64,000 nucleotides of DNA from an uncultured Bacteroidales bacterium (GTDB lineage: Bacteria > Bacteroidota > Bacteroidia > Bacteroidales > Paludibacteraceae): positions 20,150 to 84,149 of the forward strand of contig CAMHKW010000005.1 in the NCBI GenBank assembly GCA_946185835.1, read 5' to 3'. The notes below the pieces were generated by a model. The model was not told the origin of the DNA, did no database searches, and was given only the letters and a program-made list of their open reading frames with translations. A program made the translations under genes and the position numbers. Of this stretch, positions 26,727 through 34,967 are shown piece after piece (position 1 is the stretch's first letter; the number at the start of each line of letters is the position of its first letter).

Positions 26727-27194
26727 TTATTCTTCGTTTTGGCTTTGTTGTCTTACCACTTGTATTCCTGCTCTGCGGAGCAGGTCGATGCCGTCTAAGA
26801 TGCGATATTCGCGGTCGTACACGACGCGTCGGATGCCTGCTTGGATTATCAGCTTCGAGCACTCCATGCATGGCGAGTCGGTGACGTATAGTGTGGCGCC
26901 GTCCGACGAGTTACCCGACCGTGCTACCTTACTGATGGCATTGGCTTCGGCGTGCAGCACGTATGGTTTGCTTTGGTTGTTGTTGTCTTCGCAGTTGTTC
27001 TCAAAGCCCGACGGTGTGCCGTTATAGCCGTCGGAGATAATCATCTTGTCTTTGACAAGCAGTGCTCCTACTTTGCGGCGCTCGCAGTAGGAGTTCTCCG
27101 ACCATATATGTGCCATGCGCATGTACAAACGGTCGATCTTTTCTTGCTTGGCTGTGCTGTTATCTTGTTTTTTGGGGTTATCTGTATGGTTCAT
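26727..27194 (-). CDS. Deoxycytidylate (dCMP) deaminase
   Basis: 155 aa. Zinc-dependent cytidine-deaminase fold with the catalytic HAEANAIS (His ligand and proton-shuttling Glu) and the two Cys ligands in SPCMEC. Glycine- and asparagine-rich substrate loop GYNGTPSGFENN. It converts dCMP to dUMP for thymidylate synthesis. Cytoplasmic. It is preceded by a clear promoter at 27261-27292. In related genomes this gene also stands next to the S41 protease gene. Confidence 0.92.
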   Translation of the reverse strand: MNHTDNPKKQDNSTAKQEKIDRLYMRMAHIWSENSYCERRKVGALLVKDKMIISDGYNGTPSGFENNCEDNNNQSKPYVLHAEANAISKVARSGNSSDGATLYVTDSPCMECSKLIIQAGIRRVVYDREYRILDGIDLLRRAGIQVVRQQSQNEE

Positions 27195-27260
27195 AGACTT
27201 GTTTTCTTTTTGCTGCTTTGCACTTGCTTTAGTTGGTCAATATGCTTTTATTGCACCCTG

Positions 27261-27292
27261 CAAAGATACATTTTTTTTTTGAATGTAGCAAA
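27261..27292 (-). promoter_or_regulatory. Promoter of the dCMP deaminase gene
   Basis: On the minus strand, TTTG (27292-27289) and TATCTTTG (27268-27261), spacing 20 bp. Confidence 0.65.
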
Positions 27293-27373
27293 TTCTATGC
27301 CGAGATATGTTTTTTTTATGTTAACGGAAGTTCTAAAAACTCAATAACGCGTTTCTTTTGTGCCTGCAAAACA

Positions 27374-27404
27374 AAAGAAACGACCCTATGCGAGTCGTTT
27401 CTTT
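27374..27404 (-). terminator. Terminator of the lipoprotein gene at 27424
   Basis: AAAGAAACGAC paired with GTCGTTTCTTT (11 bp) around a 9-nt loop. On the minus strand the right arm runs into TTTTGTTTTG. Confidence 0.75.
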
Positions 27405-27423
27405 GCAGTATGTGTTATGCTGA

Positions 27424-28212
27424 TTAGCGTTTCAGACCAACCACTTTAGCGGGAGCAGCTGCCTGTTCTTCTGACTTGAGGTCGTAGGGACGATATTCGA
27501 TTGCGAAGACATATCCGGTTGCGACAGGATCCGTATCAAGCATCTGTAAGATGAACAAGTTGTCGGCGTCGATGTCGTTCCATGAGCTGGCTCCTTCAGG
27601 TATCTCGGCGTCTACCAAGAGATATTTCATTGAAGTGTTGTCGGCTACAACTGTTTCACCATATTGTGAAAGATAGGCCAAGTAGTTTTGCAGAGCTGTC
27701 TGATTGGCGACAGTTACATATACGTCGACGCAAGTGATGTTGTTGTTTTCATCGAACAGGTATACATACTGTGGGAAGCCTGTGCTTTCCATGTAGCGCA
27801 TCCAGCGATCGTCGGTAGCGATGGTGTCGGGGTCGCCGAACTCAGCTATCACCTGGTCTTTGGTCTTGTTGAAGATAGTCACGTCGATCGGACGGCTCAG
27901 GGCGTTGATTGACGGGATGACCTTCACTGTCACGTTGCCGGTGAGTTTCGAGGTCTTGGCTTCGAGTACGGTCTCACCTACGTGAGCTCCTTTTATTGAC
28001 GTGGCTACACCGCTTTCACCTAATACTGTTGCCACGAAAGGCTTAGCTGAGGTCCATGTGGCAGCTTCGGTCTCGCCGATGAGTGAAACGTCGGTTGACT
28101 GACCATAGGTTACGGTAACTTGTGACTTGCTGAACTGCAACTCTTTGTTGCCTCCGCAGGAGCAGATGAGTGCTGCCAATGCAACAACTGATAAAAATTT
28201 AACGCTTTTCAT
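27424..28212 (-). CDS. Lipoprotein with bacterial Ig-like (BIG2-type) domain, unknown function
   Basis: 262 aa from the ATG at 28210-28212, which places a normal lipoprotein signal (LAALICSC-GG) at the N-terminus; a start 60 bp upstream is rejected. Residues 28-112 look like a BIG2 domain (LQFSKSQVTVTYGQSTDVSL, then TVLEAKTSKLTGNVTVKV). The C-terminal 150 residues are a mixed alpha/beta region that resembles a repeat of SmpA/BamE-like folds (TKDQVIAEFGDPDTI, where KxxVxxxFGxP is suggestive), but this is tentative. It follows secDF in the same direction with a hairpin in the 66-bp gap. Confidence 0.75.
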   Translation of the reverse strand: MKSVKFLSVVALAALICSCGGNKELQFSKSQVTVTYGQSTDVSLIGETEAATWTSAKPFVATVLGESGVATSIKGAHVGETVLEAKTSKLTGNVTVKVIPSINALSRPIDVTIFNKTKDQVIAEFGDPDTIATDDRWMRYMESTGFPQYVYLFDENNNITCVDVYVTVANQTALQNYLAYLSQYGETVVADNTSMKYLLVDAEIPEGASSWNDIDADNLFILQMLDTDPVATGYVFAIEYRPYDLKSEEQAAAPAKVVGLKR

Positions 28213-28243
28213 TGTAGTAAGTGTTAGTTGATTTATAATTTGT

Positions 28244-28272
28244 GTGTATGCGGCTGACTGAGCCGCATACAC
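28244..28272. terminator. Hairpin between secDF and the lipoprotein gene
   Basis: GTGTATGCGGCT and AGCCGCATACAC form a perfect 12-bp stem with a 5-nt loop, 7 bp after the secDF stop on the minus strand. No T tract follows, so it may stabilise the mRNA end or terminate weakly. Confidence 0.6.
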
Positions 28273-28278
28273 CTGTCT

Positions 28279-31200
28279 TTATTTCTTCTCAGCCAGTTTG
28301 CGCTCTTTGCGACGGTCTTGAGCTTGCTGTATGTCGTATGCTATCGGGGTAGCTATGAAGATAGACGAGTAGGTACCGATAATCACACCGAGCAACAGAG
28401 CGAAGACGAAGCCGCGTATCGAGCTGCCGCCGAAGAGGAAGATGGCAAATAGCACAACGAACGTCGACATAGAGGTCGAGAACGTACGAGAGATAGTGGC
28501 ATTGATGGCATCGTTGATGTTGACCTTACGTTCGCGTTTCGGATACAGCTTGTTGTATTCGCGGATACGGTCGAAGATAACCACGGTATCGTTGATAGAG
28601 TAACCTATCACGGTAAGGATGGCTGCGATGAACGATTGGTCGATCTCCATCGAGAACGGCATGATACGCCAGAAGATAGCGTAGATACCAAGGATGATGA
28701 TACTGTCGTGTGCAAGAGCGATGATACCGCCTGCCGAGAACGAGATGTTGCGGAAGCGAAGCAGGATATAGAGTGCTATCACTATCAGGGCTATGATGAT
28801 AGCCCAAACGGCTGCCACCTTGATGTCGTCGGCTATCGACGGACCAACCTTCTGGCTCTGCATTATACCTACAGCGTTGTCTTCGCTGCCTGCCGAACCG
28901 TTGACGAAGTCAGCATAGCTGACGTCAGAGCCGAGCTTCTCTTGAAGACCGCGATACAGACGGGCGTTGATGTCGTCGTCGATATTGGGATCCTCTGAGT
29001 TGACACCATACTTGGTCGATACACGCACTTGGTTCTGGTTGCCGATGGTGATAACGGTTACCGACTCACCGTCGAACTCGTCTTCCAAGAGCGAACGTAT
29101 CTCTTCTGTCTCGACAGGCTCAGCAAAACGGATGACGTAGTTGCGACCACCCGAGAAGTCGATACCCAGATTCAGACGACCGAAGATATGAGGCTCCAGA
29201 CCGAAGATAGAAATCACTACCAAAGCACCTGAGATTATATATGTCACCTTGCGAGCGCTAACGAAGTCGAAGTGCAGGTTCTGGAACCAGTTCTTGGTGA
29301 TGTCAGAGGTGAAAGCCAAAGGTTTGGCTGTCGGACGCTTAGCATAGTCTTCGAGCATCAGACGTGTCAAGAACACAGCTGTCAGGAACGACGAGATGAT
29401 ACCTATCATGAAGGTGACGGCGAAGCCGCGGATAGGACCTGTACCGAAGACAGCGAGAACGACACCGGTGAGGAACGAAGTGACGTTAGAGTCGACGATG
29501 GCGGAGATGGCACCCGAGAAACCGTCGGTGATAGCTTTCGAGAGGTTCTTGCCTGCCTTCATCTCTTCGCGGATACGCTCGTAGATAAGCACGTTGGCAT
29601 CGACTGCCATACCCAATGTCAGGACGATACCTGCGATACCGGGCAACGTCAGTACTGCCGAGAACGAGCAGAGGATACCAATCAGAAGGAAGACGTTGCA
29701 CAACAGGGCTGCGTCGGCTATCAGACCGGGGATGACACCATAGTAGAATATCATATACAGAAGCACGAGGCAGAAAGCTATGATGAAGCTTATCAGACCA
29801 TCGTGGATGGCTTCCTGACCGAGCGACGGACCTACAACGTCTTCTTGAACGATATGTGCGGGAGCCGGCATCTTACCCGACTTAAGGGTGTTAGCCAAGT
29901 CCTTGGCTTCTTCAACGGTGAAATGGCCGGTGATCTGTGAGTTGCCACCGTCGATCTTGGACTGAACGGTGGGGAACGAATATACGAATCCGTCGAGCAC
30001 GATGGCTACCGACTTGCCGATATTCTGCTCTGTCAGACGTGACCATTGCTCGGCACCTTCTTTGTTCATCGACATGCTAACGTAAGCTTCGCCGGTGGTC
30101 TGTTGGAAGTCGCTGCGAGCGTCGGTAATCACGTCGCCGGCAAGGCTGGGACGTCCGTCGCGCTGAGCCTTCAGGGCGATGAGCTGATAGTAGCTGCCTG
30201 CCTCGTCGATAGGCTTAACGGTCCAATGCAGACGCAGGTTACGCGGCAGAACCGACTGTGCCTGCTTCGAGGCGAAGATGGTGTTGATGGCGGCAGTATC
30301 CGACCAGTGAGCTGTTCCCACTACCGGACCCTGATATGCCTGACCTGCAGCGTTAACCGAGGGCTGAAGGATGGCGAACAGAGGGTTCTGTTTCTTCCAT
30401 TGCTCGGCTTTGGCGGCTTCGTCTTCGGCGGCTGCCAAAGCTAATGCGGCGCTGTCGGTGGCAGCGGTGTCGGCTGTAGCGGTTTGAGCAGCGGCTTCGG
30501 GCTGAGAGGCTGACTGCGAAGCAGCATCGGTAGCTGCCTGAGTGGCTGCCAACTCGCTGTTGATCTGGGCAAGACGAGGATAGATCTCGTCGAAGTTGTA
30601 GGTCTCCCAGAACTCGAGGTTGGCTGTTCCTTGCAAGAGTTTGCGAACACGCTCCGGCTCTTTGATACCCGGAAGCTCTATCAAGATACGACCGGCTTGG
30701 TCCATCTTCTGAATGTTAGGCTGAACCACGCCGAAGCGGTCGATACGAGTACGCAACACGTTGAACGAGTTGTCAACGGCGCTGTTGGTCTCTTCGCGAA
30801 GCACGTCAAGCACCTGAGCATTGGTCGACGACGACGATATCTTGTCTTTGAGCTCGTACTTGGCAAAGATGGTCGACAGTTTGGCACCCGGAGCCACCTC
30901 GTCCCATGCCTGAGCAAACAACGTGATGAAGTCCGACTGTGAAGCGGTCTGACGAGACTTGGCAAGCTCCATAGCTGCCTTGAAGTTCTCTGACTGGTCG
31001 TAGCCCGACAAAGCGTTGACAATGTCAGGAACGCTCACTTCCATAATAACGTTCATACCACCCTTGAGGTCAAGACCCAAGTTGATTTCTTTTTCACGAC
31101 ACTCTTTGAGAGTGTAACCGAACCATACCTTCTCTTTTGCCATGTTGTCGAGGTAAACCATAGCTCCTTCAGGAGCTTGGGCTGCCTTCTTTTCGTAATG

Positions 31201-31287
31201 ACGAACAACAAAACTGAAAGAGAGATAGAAGGCGCATACCAATGCTAATAGTACCGCCAGTGTTCTAACAAGTCCTTTGTTTTGCAT
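28279..31287 (-). CDS. secDF: Fused protein translocase subunit SecDF
   Basis: 1,002 aa. The SecD half has the first transmembrane helix at about 9-27, the periplasmic P1 domain (INLGLDLKGGMNVIMEV) and the six-helix RND-type unit (DANVLIYERIREE). The SecF half starts near residue 690 (LNLGIDFSGGRNYVIRF) and has SINDTVVIFDRIREYN. It uses the proton gradient to finish protein export through SecYEG. The fusion is usual in Bacteroidota. A low-complexity Ala/Thr/Ser/Gln segment of about 60 residues (near 250-310) sits inside the P1 region. It is preceded by its own promoter at 31410-31441. Confidence 0.95.
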   Translation of the reverse strand: MQNKGLVRTLAVLLALVCAFYLSFSFVVRHYEKKAAQAPEGAMVYLDNMAKEKVWFGYTLKECREKEINLGLDLKGGMNVIMEVSVPDIVNALSGYDQSENFKAAMELAKSRQTASQSDFITLFAQAWDEVAPGAKLSTIFAKYELKDKISSSSTNAQVLDVLREETNSAVDNSFNVLRTRIDRFGVVQPNIQKMDQAGRILIELPGIKEPERVRKLLQGTANLEFWETYNFDEIYPRLAQINSELAATQAATDAASQSASQPEAAAQTATADTAATDSAALALAAAEDEAAKAEQWKKQNPLFAILQPSVNAAGQAYQGPVVGTAHWSDTAAINTIFASKQAQSVLPRNLRLHWTVKPIDEAGSYYQLIALKAQRDGRPSLAGDVITDARSDFQQTTGEAYVSMSMNKEGAEQWSRLTEQNIGKSVAIVLDGFVYSFPTVQSKIDGGNSQITGHFTVEEAKDLANTLKSGKMPAPAHIVQEDVVGPSLGQEAIHDGLISFIIAFCLVLLYMIFYYGVIPGLIADAALLCNVFLLIGILCSFSAVLTLPGIAGIVLTLGMAVDANVLIYERIREEMKAGKNLSKAITDGFSGAISAIVDSNVTSFLTGVVLAVFGTGPIRGFAVTFMIGIISSFLTAVFLTRLMLEDYAKRPTAKPLAFTSDITKNWFQNLHFDFVSARKVTYIISGALVVISIFGLEPHIFGRLNLGIDFSGGRNYVIRFAEPVETEEIRSLLEDEFDGESVTVITIGNQNQVRVSTKYGVNSEDPNIDDDINARLYRGLQEKLGSDVSYADFVNGSAGSEDNAVGIMQSQKVGPSIADDIKVAAVWAIIIALIVIALYILLRFRNISFSAGGIIALAHDSIIILGIYAIFWRIMPFSMEIDQSFIAAILTVIGYSINDTVVIFDRIREYNKLYPKRERKVNINDAINATISRTFSTSMSTFVVLFAIFLFGGSSIRGFVFALLLGVIIGTYSSIFIATPIAYDIQQAQDRRKERKLAEKK

Positions 31288-31409
31288 TTTGTTGAGTATT
31301 TAAATTTAGTTTTTAATCGGGTTATAAGTCTGCCAAACGAACTCAGTCCGGCAGTGTCTTGTTTGCTGCTAACACGCTATTATAGCGCATACCTATACAA
31401 ATTAGCGTG

Positions 31410-31441
31410 CAAAGATAAGTTATTTTTCTGATACGAGCAAA
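31410..31441 (-). promoter_or_regulatory. Promoter of secDF
   Basis: On the minus strand, TTTG (31441-31438) and TATCTTTG (31417-31410), spacing 20 bp. The leader is about 115 nt. Confidence 0.65.
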
Positions 31442-31498
31442 TTTTTGCATTTTTTTGTTTGTTTGGACGCTATGAAGGGCTGTAAGAAAAAAAATGAT

Positions 31499-31506
31499 TA
31501 CCTTTG
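31499..31506 (+). promoter_or_regulatory. -7 box before dacB
   Basis: TACCTTTG matches TAnnTTTG. No good -33 element is seen at the right spacing. The TTG within it would otherwise be taken as a gene start. Confidence 0.5.
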
Positions 31507-31533
31507 CAGTCCGTGCCGTTTTGGCGGTGTATT

Positions 31534-32988
31534 ATGATAAAGAGTATGAAGAAAACGATAGCCATATCCCTCTTTTTGTATGTATGTGTCGGCGTGTATG
31601 CACAGTCGGCACTCGAGAAAATGCTTTCGAGCGACGTATGCCGCAGTGCTAATGTCAGTGTGCTGGTCAAGAACATGCGAACGGGTGAGACGTATGCCAC
31701 TTATAGGTCCGACAACGTGTTGCCTCCGGCTTCTACCATGAAGCTGCTGACCACTGCTACCGCACTCGAGATGTTAGGTGCCGACTTCCGCTTTGAGACC
31801 ACCATCGAGACCGATGGCAAGCTGTCGGCTGACGGAACACTCGAGGGTAATCTGTATCTCAGAGGCACGGGCGACCCCACTCTCGGCAGTCAGAAAGTAG
31901 GCAACCAGATGTTCCTTTGCAAGTGGGCACAGCAGATGGCGCTACTCGGGCTGCGCCGCGTGAAAGGGGCGGTAGTGGCTGACATGAGTTTCTTCGACGG
32001 CGATGCCACTAACCCGGGGTGGCTGTGGGAAGACATAGGCAACTACTACGCGCCGGGAATCTTCTCGTTGGCATATATGGACAACACCATGAACGTGCAG
32101 CTGCGCTCCGCAGCTCGCGGCACTGTGGCAGAGGTGGTGAAGACCATACCCGAAGTGCCGGAGGTGACGTTCGAAAACCATATATTATGCACCTCTATAC
32201 AGTACGACGGTGCTTACGTACATGGAATGCCATATAACAACGTCCGTTATCTCACCGGTTCGGTGCCGTCCGACAGAGGCATCTTCGGCGTGAAAGGCGA
32301 CCTGCCTAACCCGGGACTGTTGTTGGCGCGACATTTCACTGCCCGACTGCGTGAGGCAGGCATAGTGGTCGACCGCGAAGCCGAATACATCACTGTGCCG
32401 CAGACCGATGCCGACGGCAACAGCGTTGAGCGCAACGTGCTCTATACTCACCTCTCAGAGCCTTTGTCCGAGATAGTGGCAGAGACCAATATCAACTCCA
32501 ACAACCTCTACGCCGAGCAGGTGTTCCGCTATTTAGGCAGCCGTATCGCCACACCTACCACCATCCGCAACTCTCAAGACATAGTGTCAGCCTTCTGGCG
32601 TAATCGTAAGATCGACATGTCGGCATGCACGGTGCAAGACGGTTGCGGACTGTCGCCCGTAGATGCCATGTCGGCGAGCCTGTTCGTAGCACTGCTCACC
32701 TATATGTACAAGAGCGCTTCGGCTGAGGCTTTTAAGGCCTCGTTGCCGGTGGCAGGTGAGTCGGGGACATTGCGAGGATTCGGTGTGGGTACTGCTCTCG
32801 AACATAGGCTCCGTGCTAAGTCGGGAACGACATCGAAGATAAAGAGCTACGCCGGGTATATCGACACCGCTGATGGCGAGACACTCGTCTTTGCCGTGAT
32901 AGTACACAACCCCAAAGGTAAAGTGAAGAACGCGCAGGCGCAGATACAGCGTTTTCTCACGCAACTGGTCGACGAGATAAAGAAATAG
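31534..32988 (+). CDS. dacB: D-alanyl-D-alanine carboxypeptidase, PBP4/DacB type (S13)
   Basis: 484 aa from the ATG at 31534; 31546 (MKKTIAISLFLYVCVGVYAQ) is equally plausible as the signal-peptide start. The upstream TTG at 31504 lies in the -7 box and is rejected. The penicillin-binding motifs are PPASTMKLL (SxxK), NINSNNLYAEQ (SxN) and RLRAKSGTTS (KSGT). It trims or cleaves peptidoglycan cross-links in the periplasm. birA follows 8 bp later, so the two are probably co-transcribed. Confidence 0.93.
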   Translation: MIKSMKKTIAISLFLYVCVGVYAQSALEKMLSSDVCRSANVSVLVKNMRTGETYATYRSDNVLPPASTMKLLTTATALEMLGADFRFETTIETDGKLSADGTLEGNLYLRGTGDPTLGSQKVGNQMFLCKWAQQMALLGLRRVKGAVVADMSFFDGDATNPGWLWEDIGNYYAPGIFSLAYMDNTMNVQLRSAARGTVAEVVKTIPEVPEVTFENHILCTSIQYDGAYVHGMPYNNVRYLTGSVPSDRGIFGVKGDLPNPGLLLARHFTARLREAGIVVDREAEYITVPQTDADGNSVERNVLYTHLSEPLSEIVAETNINSNNLYAEQVFRYLGSRIATPTTIRNSQDIVSAFWRNRKIDMSACTVQDGCGLSPVDAMSASLFVALLTYMYKSASAEAFKASLPVAGESGTLRGFGVGTALEHRLRAKSGTTSKIKSYAGYIDTADGETLVFAVIVHNPKGKVKNAQAQIQRFLTQLVDEIKK

Positions 32989-32996
32989 ACGCCGCT

Positions 32997-33947
32997 ATGC
33001 TTACTTATCTTGCTTCTACCGACAGCACCAACACCCGACTTGTCGAATACCTGCGCTCACAACGGCAACAAGGGCTGTGTGTCGACAACCTTACTACTTT
33101 CTACACCGACTATCAGACGGCAGGACGCGGTCAGCAGGGTAACTCGTGGGAGAGCGAGGCAGGGCAGAATCTGCTGTTTTCCACCTATCTGCAGTCCGAT
33201 ATCTCGGCTGAGTGTCAGTTTCGTATATCCGAACTCGTAAGCGTGGTTATAGCCCGGGTGGTGGCAGAGGTGTTGTCGTGTCATGCGCCCGAGCATGCCG
33301 ACGCGGTGAAAATCAAATGGCCCAACGACATCTACATCTACGACAAGAAAGTGTGCGGCATACTGATAGAGCACGAGCTGCAAGGGCAAGCCGTCTCGTC
33401 GATCATAGGTGTGGGACTCAACGTCAACCAGCTCTTGTTCCGCTCGCCGGCACCTAACCCTGTGTCGATACGGCATTACACCACTGTGGCGTTAGACATA
33501 CATCCTATTCTCAGCGATATCCTTTCCGGCTTTGCCGCGTTGCTTGCGCTGTTGCAGCAGCCCGAAGAGCTTCACCGACTGTATATGTCAATGCTCTATC
33601 GCCGCGAAGGCTATTTCAGGTATATGGAGCGCGAGTGTTCCGTCGCACCAACCTCTATTGTCAGTTCAAACGGCGATACACAGACTACTACTCGTCTGAC
33701 TACAAACGAATCAGAGACATCACTGCGTGACGCCTCTGATTATTCTGCCGCATCTGCTGCAAGCTCTACTGCCGCATCTGCTGCAAGCTCTACTGCCGCA
33801 TCTGCTGCAAGTTCTTCTGCCGCGACCTCTTTCCCTATATTCTCCGCCCGAATCGTTGATGTCGACCGGTTTGGCAGACTCGTCCTACAGGACGAAGCCG
33901 GCATGTTGCATACCTATCACTTCAAACAAATCCGCTTTGTGGTGTAG
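32997..33947 (+). CDS. birA: Biotin-[acetyl-CoA-carboxylase] ligase with low-complexity insertion
   Basis: 316 aa, against about 240-260 in typical members without a DNA-binding domain. The catalytic core has the biotinyl-AMP loop GRGQQGNSWES and KIKWPNDIYIYDKKVCGILIE is the active-site region (split here only for description). It attaches biotin to carboxyl carrier protein. There is no N-terminal HTH, so no repressor function. Residues about 212-279 are an insertion of Ser/Thr/Ala, partly made of a 24-bp tandem repeat, between the central domain and the C-terminal SH3-like domain (ARIVDVDRFGRLVLQD). The insertion keeps the frame and both flanks are normal. It follows dacB by 8 bp. Confidence 0.93.
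   Translation: MLTYLASTDSTNTRLVEYLRSQRQQGLCVDNLTTFYTDYQTAGRGQQGNSWESEAGQNLLFSTYLQSDISAECQFRISELVSVVIARVVAEVLSCHAPEHADAVKIKWPNDIYIYDKKVCGILIEHELQGQAVSSIIGVGLNVNQLLFRSPAPNPVSIRHYTTVALDIHPILSDILSGFAALLALLQQPEELHRLYMSMLYRREGYFRYMERECSVAPTSIVSSNGDTQTTTRLTTNESETSLRDASDYSAASAASSTAASAASSTAASAASSSAATSFPIFSARIVDVDRFGRLVLQDEAGMLHTYHFKQIRFVV
33741..33812 (+). repeat. 24-bp minisatellite inside birA
   Basis: Three tandem copies of TCTACTGCCGCATCTGCT followed by GCAAGC (33741-33764, 33765-33788, 33789-33812); the first copy differs at its start. It encodes repeats of Ser-Ala-Ala-Ser-Ala-Ala-Ser-Thr type. Confidence 0.9.
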
Positions 33948-34004
33948 CAAAGGAATATAGTGGGGTAGAAAGAATATATTAAGTAAGAGAAAAGAGCATA
34001 TCAA

Positions 34005-34409
34005 CTAATTATGTTTCTCGATTAAGGATATCACGTGATTTATAAATAATCGCGTTTCTTCAATACGTGGAGTAATATCACTCTCGGTGGCATAATAGGT
34101 GCAATTGTAGTCAGCTCTTTCTCGAAGCGCTTGCAGTTGACTATAAAACGAACCTTCTTGCTGTGATATCAGGCCGGTTTTTACATAAAACTGATTGAGT
34201 TGTACCACTGCACCTTGGTGCGTTCCTACTGAATGCCCTGAACTGATTAGTAAGGCGCTAACTGCGTGGAAGGCAGAATAATATAGTCTATTGGCTATGT
34301 TGTTCCACAATCCGATTTCTTTTAGCTTGGCTATTTCGTCAAAAGTACGCAGTGCTTTTTCTTTCTCAAAATCAACCATTATTTGGCGTTCTTCTTGTGT
34401 CAGGCTCAT
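34005..34409 (-). CDS. HEPN-domain protein (HEPN/MNT pair)
   Basis: 134 aa, all helical. The HEPN core motif is RLYYSAFHA (Arg-x6-His), followed by a second helix pair with RERADYN. HEPN proteins are often RNases or act as toxins, and in pairs with a minimal nucleotidyltransferase (MNT) the partner can inactivate them by adding AMP near the active site. Its start overlaps the stop of the MNT gene by 4 bp, the usual order for such pairs (MNT first here). Cytoplasmic. The exact subtype is not resolved. Confidence 0.82.
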   Translation of the reverse strand: MSLTQEERQIMVDFEKEKALRTFDEIAKLKEIGLWNNIANRLYYSAFHAVSALLISSGHSVGTHQGAVVQLNQFYVKTGLISQQEGSFYSQLQALRERADYNCTYYATESDITPRIEETRLFINHVISLIEKHN

Positions 34410-34723
34410 ATTATTTGAATTTTATCGTGTTCCACGTTTTTGTAGTATGGTAAGAAACTCAATCCTTGCCATTCTTTGATACCATATATTTGTATGCTAA
34501 AATACTGATTCAGGTCAAAACCAACTTGCATGATAGGGTATGCAAATTTCTTGTAATCTGCGTTTTCGTCGATTTCTTTGTTGAGCAACAAAAGCATATC
34601 CCAATCGGAATCGTCTCTGTAGTCGCCGCGAGCGCGTGAGCCATATAGATAGAGATGACCATCCGGAGGTATTACTTTGATAGCAGTCGCTCTGATTGCT
34701 GATATTACGCTGTCTCGGTCCAT
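34406..34723 (-). CDS. Minimal nucleotidyltransferase (MNT) of a HEPN/MNT pair
   Basis: 105 aa. The polymerase-beta-type motif GSRARGDYRDDSDWDMLLLL contains GSxARG and the DxD metal ligands, with the third acid likely in FSIQIYGIKEWQ or nearby, though I cannot point to it with certainty. It is the presumed antitoxin-like AMP transferase of the pair. The 4-bp overlap with the HEPN gene indicates translational coupling. It has a good promoter at 34846-34876 and a long leader with a hairpin element. Confidence 0.85.
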   Translation of the reverse strand: MDRDSVISAIRATAIKVIPPDGHLYLYGSRARGDYRDDSDWDMLLLLNKEIDENADYKKFAYPIMQVGFDLNQYFSIQIYGIKEWQGLSFLPYYKNVEHDKIQII

Positions 34724-34810
34724 GGCTGTGATTGATTATGTTCTAACTTACTTAGGGATAATTATTATGGGCACTTCTATATGGCAAATCTGTTATTACC
34801 TGTTTTTGTT

Positions 34811-34834
34811 GCGGGCGAGGACGCCCGCATTCCC
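34811..34834. repeat. REP-like hairpin, GCGGGCG-agga-CGCCCGC
   Basis: A perfect 7-bp stem with a 4-nt loop, followed by ATTCCC. It is in the leader of the HEPN/MNT operon and resembles the hairpins at 17425 and 36032, which are followed by CTCCC. Confidence 0.65.
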
Positions 34835-34845
34835 AAAGACGACTG

Positions 34846-34876
34846 CAAAGTTAGTATTTGTTTTTGAAATAGCAAA
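34846..34876 (-). promoter_or_regulatory. Promoter of the HEPN/MNT operon
   Basis: On the minus strand, TTTG (34876-34873) and TAACTTTG (34853-34846), spacing 19 bp. Transcription would start about 115 nt before the MNT gene. Confidence 0.65.
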
Positions 34877-34927
34877 TTAGGGGAAGTAAAATTAGCAAAT
34901 AAATATTTTCCGATAGATATGAGTCAT

Positions 34928-34964
34928 AAAAAAAACTTGCTGCCTCGAGGCAGCAAGTTTTTTT
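34928..34964. terminator. Terminator after fructose-bisphosphate aldolase
   Basis: ACTTGCTGCC-TCGA-GGCAGCAAGT forms a perfect stem flanked by an A run and a T run. It begins 3 bp after the aldolase stop and works on both strands. Confidence 0.9.
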
Positions 34965-34967
34965 GTG

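Noticed and set aside
26611..26871. N-terminal extension of the S41 protease through the period-8 repeat
   Set aside because: It translates the repeat as RNTEIPEYRN-type sequence and overlaps the dCMP deaminase; the signal anchor starts at 26610.
31504..31533. TTG start for dacB
   Set aside because: Same reason: it lies in the -7 box TACCTTTG, and the ATGs at 31534 and 31546 give a clean signal peptide.
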